From assembly GCA_019454045.1 (NCBI GenBank), contig SKCR01036775.1, positions 186,001 to 250,000 of the forward strand: DNA of 64,000 nucleotides, in the 5' to 3' direction. Every line of letters starts with the position of its first letter. Positions within the stretch are counted from its first letter, which is position 1. Source of the stretch: Zanthoxylum bungeanum. Its lineage: Eukaryota > Streptophyta > Magnoliopsida > Sapindales > Rutaceae. A program made the position numbers and the translations under genes. The notes under the pieces were generated by a model. That model searched no databases. It worked only from the letters and a program-made list of their open reading frames with translations, and was not told the DNA's origin. Positions 58,065-64,000 of this stretch are shown one piece after another.

Positions 58065-60062
58065 TGTTTGACAATTATGACCCATAGCATCACTATTTGT
58101 ACAGAACATGGTGTTGTTATACAAATTAACTATGTGACAAAGGAAATTGCTCTTTTATCATTTGTAATTAGATTATCGGGATATATAAATGATAAAAGTC
58201 TATATGATTAGTTCCGGATTAATAAGATATGAGACAGTATTAATCCACTAAGGTTTCATCATTAAAACATCCCTAGTCGTAGTATTATCGAGATTGGACA
58301 TCGATAATGTGGAATAGACTAGTATTGCACATGTACGTGTTATGGGAGCATAACGGCATAGTTCTCATATATTTAAGTAATGGATACTTATGCAAGTGTA
58401 ATAGGAGGTTATGTTTACCGATGGTACGGAAACAGCTTCGCTTTGGATAGACCCCTCGGAATTCCATTGGTAGTATGACTATGTGTCTATGGAAGTCCGA
58501 ATCAGGGTAGGTGTATTTGGTCTTAACCTAAGACTTACATCGCTAATACTTGCGACAATCAATGTACTTTGGTTTTGGTTGTCCAGGGCTTTAACAGGTT
58601 CTGTGTACGCCTCTTCTGGGTATATTGAGAATCGTAGTGTATTAGGTGTGATGTCAAGATGGAAGTATCACTTCAGTCATATGGAGATGATGGTCACGTA
58701 GGATACGGAACTGGTGCTCTTATATGCTGCAGCTATCGGGATAATATGACTAGGTCATGCTTAACCGATTATAGAAACTAGTTACCAGAGATCCGATATG
58801 TGCTTCGTACGGGGCAGACACAATTCCAGCCTCAAGCCTAGCATGTGACATCCGATACTGGATCGCAATACGCAATACTATGTATACTACGCCTGATATA
58901 GATTACATATTCCTTTAAGAATATTTATGGAGAATTGGGTAGGCACGGTGCTTTGCTAGAAGCCAACCATGTCTTGTAAATCGGTAAAAACGTAGTACTA
59001 GGTACGTACGTATTCGGATAGTCCGACGACCGGATTTACTGCCAACATATCCAGGGATCTCATGGGTCGCTTCCCGAAGATTCACCGATGACGTATGACT
59101 CGCACATTATTAATCTGGGATTAATTAATAGAGAGAGAAAATTAATCTAGGATTAATTACGGAGATATTTTATCTGGGATAAAATATTATTTAAAGAGAG
59201 AGAACGATTAATTTGGAATTAATCGGTAAAATAATATATTCGATATATTAAACGAAATTAGATTTCGACGCGGAATTAAAATTAGATTTTAATTCGGGCA
59301 AACGAGTTAATTTAGAATTAATTCGCTACCGATGTGAATAGTAATTTTGCTAGGCATAATTATTTAATTAAATTTGATTTATTACGTCGCAACGGAAAAT
59401 TCGTTAATTTTGAATTAGCGAACCCGAGCCCGGGAGTGTTTGCGGGCCCACTCGCATTTTGAATCAAGTGGGGCCCACAAGTCACATCACGCGTAACATC
59501 ACTGGTCAACTTTATCACTTTAATGTGATGGAAGTTGTTGGTAGGTGGTTGAGTGTGATACACACTAGTGTGATGGCTTGAAAGACATTTACCATTTTTA
59601 TTATTGTTGGTATTTGACTTTCATTTTGTGTAATTAGATTACACAACACAAAAACAACACACATCTCTTCCTCTCTCTCATCTTCACGGCAAAGTGAAGA
59701 ATGTTTCTCTCCCAAATGTTCTTGGCTAGGCCGAGAACTTCATGAAGTTTTAGAAAGATTTGTAGCAAATTTTTCAAGATGCTAGCACATCCAATGAGTC
59801 TCACAAAGGTGATAGGGAAACCCATCTATGAGCATGGAATCGCACTTAAATCTTGGAGCTTGAAGGACCACCATGGAGGACCTTGACCGAAACACATGGA
59901 GCACAAAGAAGGGCATGGCCGTGAGCTTCAAGGAGCAAGAAAATTTTTTGTGTTCATCGCATCGCAAAGCCGATCAAAGTAAGTATTTCCGAAACTTTAA
60001 TTTGTTGTATTCACACTTTTCATCACTTAATATGATCTTGGTTTGACCTAGAAAACCAAATA
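58065..60062 (+). repeat. 5' LTR of copia B2
   Basis: About 2.0 kb, matching the B1 LTRs throughout with more differences than between the two B1 LTRs. The hairpin series is at 59109-59325. The right border is inferred from the primer site that follows and may be off by a few bases. Confidence 0.85.
59109..59325. repeat. triloop hairpin series, B2 LTR
   Basis: All eight hairpins of B1 are present. Loops changed TGG to TAG in the second and sixth, while their arms stay paired. The third keeps a 10-bp pairing, the last its 10-bp arms. Confidence 0.9.
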
Positions 60063-60063
60063 A

Positions 60064-60077
60064 TGATATCAAGAGCC
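60064..60077 (+). other. primer-binding site of copia B2
   Basis: TGATATCAAGAGCC, close to the tRNA-Met site TGGTATCAGAGCC. Confidence 0.65.
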
Positions 60078-62890
60078 TTGATTAAGCATGAAATTGGAAT
60101 TAGGGTAAAATTTGGGTAAAATTGATTTGAGCATGATTTGATGAAATTGATTGATTGAGTATGCTTGAATGATGATAACTTAGAGTTACGCATGATTAAT
60201 TTGATGAAAATTGAATTGGATTAATTTTTCCCCAATTTTTGGCTTGGCCGAAAGTTACATGCCCTAAATAGTCATGGTGAATTTTGTTCTTTTGATCATT
60301 GGATGAGTTAAAAGACTTGGGATAAATTGATTTAGGATTTGATTGGATTAAAATCGAAATCAGATTTAAAATCCCTAAATTATCGTGACATCAAAGCATG
60401 GAAATGAGTTGATTTTTTGATTCAATAATGTTGGACATGTGTTGATGATGATTAGCATGATTAATTATGTAAATTAGTATTTTGGAAATGTTAATTTGAA
60501 TAATTAATTATGGCTAATACACTTGAATTAATTAAATTGTGATATTGGGAATATTGAAATTTAATTAGTTGGGCTAAATTGGAATTGGGCTTATAAAGTT
60601 GTATTTGGGCTTAATGGGCTTGGTTGGGCCAAGTTTGGTTTAGGATAATTGGTTGGATCCAATTGGGCCTAAAACCATATCCATAAAGTCCAAATATGAT
60701 TAAATGGGCCATTAAAAAAATTTAATTGGGCCTAAATTGATTTTTGGCAAAGGGTGAGTCCTTATTGGGCTTTGGTTGCCAAAGTTCATGCCTTATAAAT
60801 TAATTGAAAGCCCATTGGACTTTAATTAAATTGACATTGGATGTTAATTGGGCTTTGAGACCCATAATGATTAGATTTAGAATCTAAGTCGTTAAGGCAC
60901 ATTAATAAAGTGTAATTATTTAATTTGGAATTAAATAAAGAATTAGTATTGAATGCAAATTAAATTGAATTTAATATTATAGTTTGATATAATTCAAGAA
61001 TTAGTACTTTGAGTACTTATTCTTAAACGAGTTGGACTCGCGCAAATCAAATCGTTGTTTGAACATTGGATGGTCATTAATTTCAGATTAATTAATTAGA
61101 TTAGATTGATTGATAACATGCTTTATGTGAATACATGGATGTGATGTATGAATAATGTATATCGGATGGATATTAGATGGGTGAGGGCAATTTTGGAAAT
61201 TGTTGTAATAAATTTAGAATTTATTAAATTGGACCTGCGTGTCCAGCCTATTACCTTTTGACTCTTTGTATTTCTCTTCTCACATATTCCCCTCAATGTA
61301 AATGAGGTTTCTTTAGAAGTGTTATGTAATCGGGTAGAAGTAAGATTTGTGCTAGCGGGAGAGAGGAAATGGAGAGATTTTTTCTAGGAACAAGTTGTTT
61401 TAAATATCCATCCGCATATCATTATTAATTTATTTACGCGCCTTATTATCTTTTTCGAATGCATGTTTAAGGGTGTAAGATGAGACCTAATTAAAGATAA
61501 TTAATTGGTTGCCAATTACGCAAAAAACCCTCAACAAATATTAAGCATTTTTCCTTCCATTGAATGATTCATTCTCAAGATCCAAGATTGGCACTGGTTT
61601 GTTGGCCAAAGTCAAGACCTTTATCCATCGCGGATGTGTTTGAATCATGAAGGCTTTGTTCCATATCGTATGTCTTGTCCAAGTTGTGATTTGTTGGCCA
61701 AAGTCAATATCACTTCTTGTCCATCGACATCGATTAAGAAGCTTTCCAAGGTCAATGGGTTCCGCTTAACTGGAATCATTAAGTTTGTTGTGCCAAAGCC
61801 AAGGCTTAATTGATTCAGAGGAAAAAGGTTAGGGAATGTATTGGATATATTGGCATATATTAGATATATGTTTCGGACTTGGATGTCCACCTACAGGATC
61901 TAGGAATTGGATGAGATCCAATTGATCCTAGAGAACTACCTAGTTAAATATCATACATCTTGTTGGTCAAAGTCAAGGTTGTGTGTTATTTAATGGGATC
62001 CTAGCCCACTAGGAAACTAGGTTTCCTGAGTACTCAAAAGAGGGTTAGAGGCTCGCCGAAAAATAGTGGGAGGCAAGTATTAAATCTGCAATTTCGTTTA
62101 GATACCTTCCAATACGCGCTCATTTCAATTTTTCGTCATTACACAAATATATTAGTTGGACTAATATTTAATCGTTGTTTTAAATTAAACAGTTAGACTG
62201 TATTCAAAATATTTCAATTATAGTTGATTATATAAGTGGATTATAGTAATCAATATATTTGAATTTAACCAATCAAATAGTAGTTGATTATATAGTTAGA
62301 CTATAGTAATCATTATATTTAATTGTACCTGAAATCGTTGATTCGATAGTTAGACTATTGGAATCAAGATAACTGAAAGATTAATGTTTAAAACATAATC
62401 CTAGGAGAAAATGTCATTAAACGGCTTTAATTTTCAGATTGGAAATAGAACCTCATGATAGTCCTGGGAACCGAGAAGTTATTATATTTTTTATAGAATG
62501 ACATCTCGGGCCTAAGCCTGGAGTTGAGCAAATAGTAGAACATGATATTTGGAATATTCATGTGATGATAACTCTAGTGCTCAATCCTTTATGCTAGATG
62601 CAATGACATTTTAATTCCATCGTCAGAATTAAGGATTAGATTCTTGTACCATGATGATGAAATTAAAGATCTTCATAGATCTATTCTTAAATCTTAGAAG
62701 TACAAATTGCAAAAGAAGTTTTTTAGCTCGTGTATATCAGAGGGTACATCTGTCGAGCACTAGGTGTCGCAGATGATTACTGACATCGATCAGCTAGGTT
62801 AGCTGGGCATTATCTACATGGCTGAGAATGCCAAAGATTTGATCTTATAGTCTCTACTTGATAGTTGGGGCATGTTCATGTGAATCAAGA
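60078..62890 (+). other. long leader of copia B2
   Basis: Homologous to 23073-25748. Contains the GTTGGCCAAAGTC motif three times (61599, 61691, 61960, the last as GTTGGTCAAAGTC), the antisense ORF 61645-61890, and leader hairpins at 60831-60847 and 62189-62201 whose arms differ from B1 but still pair. 62720-62890 has extra sequence compared with B1. No sense-strand gene readable. Confidence 0.65.
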
Positions 62891-63260
62891 GTAAACTCTT
62901 GGAGAGTTGATGGCTATGCTCTATGAAGCAGCGCTAGAGCTTCTAAAAGGGGCAAAGGAAAAATCATCAAAGTCTTCTGGGAAGACAAATGACATATCCC
63001 AATATGTCTACCTAAACTGTGGCAAACGGGGTCACTAGAAGCGTGACTGCCATATGGACAAGGCAGACATGAAGGAAGTGAAGAGGGGCAAGGCTCCGGT
63101 TTCAAGTATGTTTGTCATAAACATGTTCACTATTAGTTTAAAAATTGGATTTTGATACTAAGTATTGTACATAAGATATGTACTGATGTGCAGAATCTGC
63201 TGATTAGCAGGATACTGACTTCAGTTGAGATTGATCTGCGAGTCGGAAACGGGACGAGAG
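62891..63260 (+). pseudogene. copia B2 gag remnant
   Basis: Matches 25749-26155 of B1, including the broken zinc-knuckle area around 62990-63060. No ORF of length; at least one stop falls inside the knuckle. It ends at the next LTR. Confidence 0.7.
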
Positions 63261-64000
63261 TGTTGGACAAAATGACCCATAGCGTCACTATTTGCACAGA
63301 TCATTGTGTTGCTGTAGCAAATTAACTATGTAACAAGGAAATTGCATTCTCGTCATTTGTGATTAGATCACCATAGATATATAAATGAAGAGAGGTCCCT
63401 ATGATTAGTTCCTGGATTGAGATGATATGAGACAGTATCAGTCCACGAATGATTAATCATTAAATATCCCTAGCCGTAGTATTATCGAGACTGTACATCG
63501 ATAATGCGGAATAGGCTAGTATTGCACTTGTGCGCGTTGTGAGGGCACAACGGCATAGTTCTCATATATATAAGTATTGGATACTTGTGCAAGTGCGATA
63601 GGAGGTCGTGTTTCACCGATGGTACGGGAAACAGCTTCGCTCTGGATAGACCCCTCGGAATCCCATTGGTATTATGAATATGTGTCTATGGGAGGCCGAA
63701 ATCAAGGTAGGTGTGTATAGTCTTAACCTGAGACTTACATCGCTCATGCTTACGACAATCGATATACTTTAGTTGAGGTCGTCTAGGACTGTAACTGGTT
63801 CTGTGTACGCCAATGCCGGGTATATTGAGAATCGTAGTGTATTGGATGTGATGTCAAGACGGAAGTATCACTCCAGTCATAGTGGAGATGATGTCACGCA
63901 GGATACAGTATTAGTGCTCTTAAGAGATGCGCATCCAATCGTGATATTATGACCAGGTCATGAATATCCGATTATAGAGACTAGTTACCAGACATCCGAT
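63261..64000 (+). mobile_element. third B-family LTR (B3), runs off the window
   Basis: Starts TGTTGGACAAAATGACCC and follows the B1 LTR for all 740 bases seen. It is either a new insertion into B2 gag or B2's own 3' LTR after a large internal deletion. No polypurine tract precedes it (flank GACGAGAG), which favours insertion or an internal joint over a normal 3' end. Confidence 0.85.

Larger units (their letters stand above)
58065..63260 (+). mobile_element. copia element B2, 5' LTR to gag
   Basis: Starts TGTTTGACAATTATGACCC, the B-family LTR start with one change. The LTR runs to about 60062, then primer site, leader and gag remnant as in B1. The match to B1 internal sequence ends at about 63260 (B1 position about 26155), where another B-type LTR begins. 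The rest of pol is therefore displaced or deleted. Confidence 0.85.

Overview
This window is plant nuclear DNA made almost entirely of nested, decayed LTR retrotransposons. I find no intact host gene, rRNA or tRNA gene, or CRISPR array. The plant assignment rests on Ty1/copia gag-pol remnants, an Athila-type Ty3/gypsy element with a tRNA-Asp primer site, a Tat/Ogre-type gypsy element with a tRNA-Arg primer site and 3.2-3.3 kb LTRs, and a captured cytokinin-activating LOG coding sequence. An angiosperm, probably a eudicot, fits; I cannot name the species.

Layout, left to right. 1-511 is the end of a plus-strand gypsy LTR. It sits in the 3' LTR (512-2583) of a minus-strand copia element D, whose pol/gag remnants (2584-5870), leader (5871-7783) and primer site follow. 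The first bases of D's 5' LTR (7799-7813) are cut by a 10 kb Athila-like element (7814-17784). That element has lost reverse transcriptase, RNase H and the integrase core. It carries an intronless, nearly full-length LOG copy (13543-14196) and an unidentified ORF in the env-like position. 17785-18304 holds a 37-bp tandem repeat. 18305-19115 is a second copy of part of the D LTR, itself carrying a 182-bp MITE (18854-19035). A minus-strand copia LTR (C/F, 19341-31537) has a primer site on one side and a polypurine tract plus pol remnant (31538-33505) on the other. It is split by a complete plus-strand copia element B1 (21020-30956, target duplication ACAGA).

The right half is a four-deep nest. 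F pol is interrupted at 33506 by copia E (plus). The E LTR is interrupted by copia A (minus, 34172-55336, duplication TAGAG). The A leader is interrupted by a gag-only Tat-type gypsy element G (minus, 41274-52629, duplication ATGAC). E resumes at 55342 and its leader is cut at 58065 by a second B-family copia element B2. A third B-family LTR starts at 63261 and runs off the window.

No genes cooperate in a host pathway here. The functional logic is that of retroelements: LTR promoter, tRNA primer site, gag, protease, integrase, reverse transcriptase, RNase H, polypurine tract. Almost every coding region has stops or frameshifts. The most unusual signals are: (1) consecutive short hairpins with three-base loops in the LTRs and leaders of family B, with arms kept and loops changed between copies; (2) an indel-free 93-bp module shared by copia leaders and the LTRs of a gypsy element, always antisense to the host element; (3) the LOG capture.
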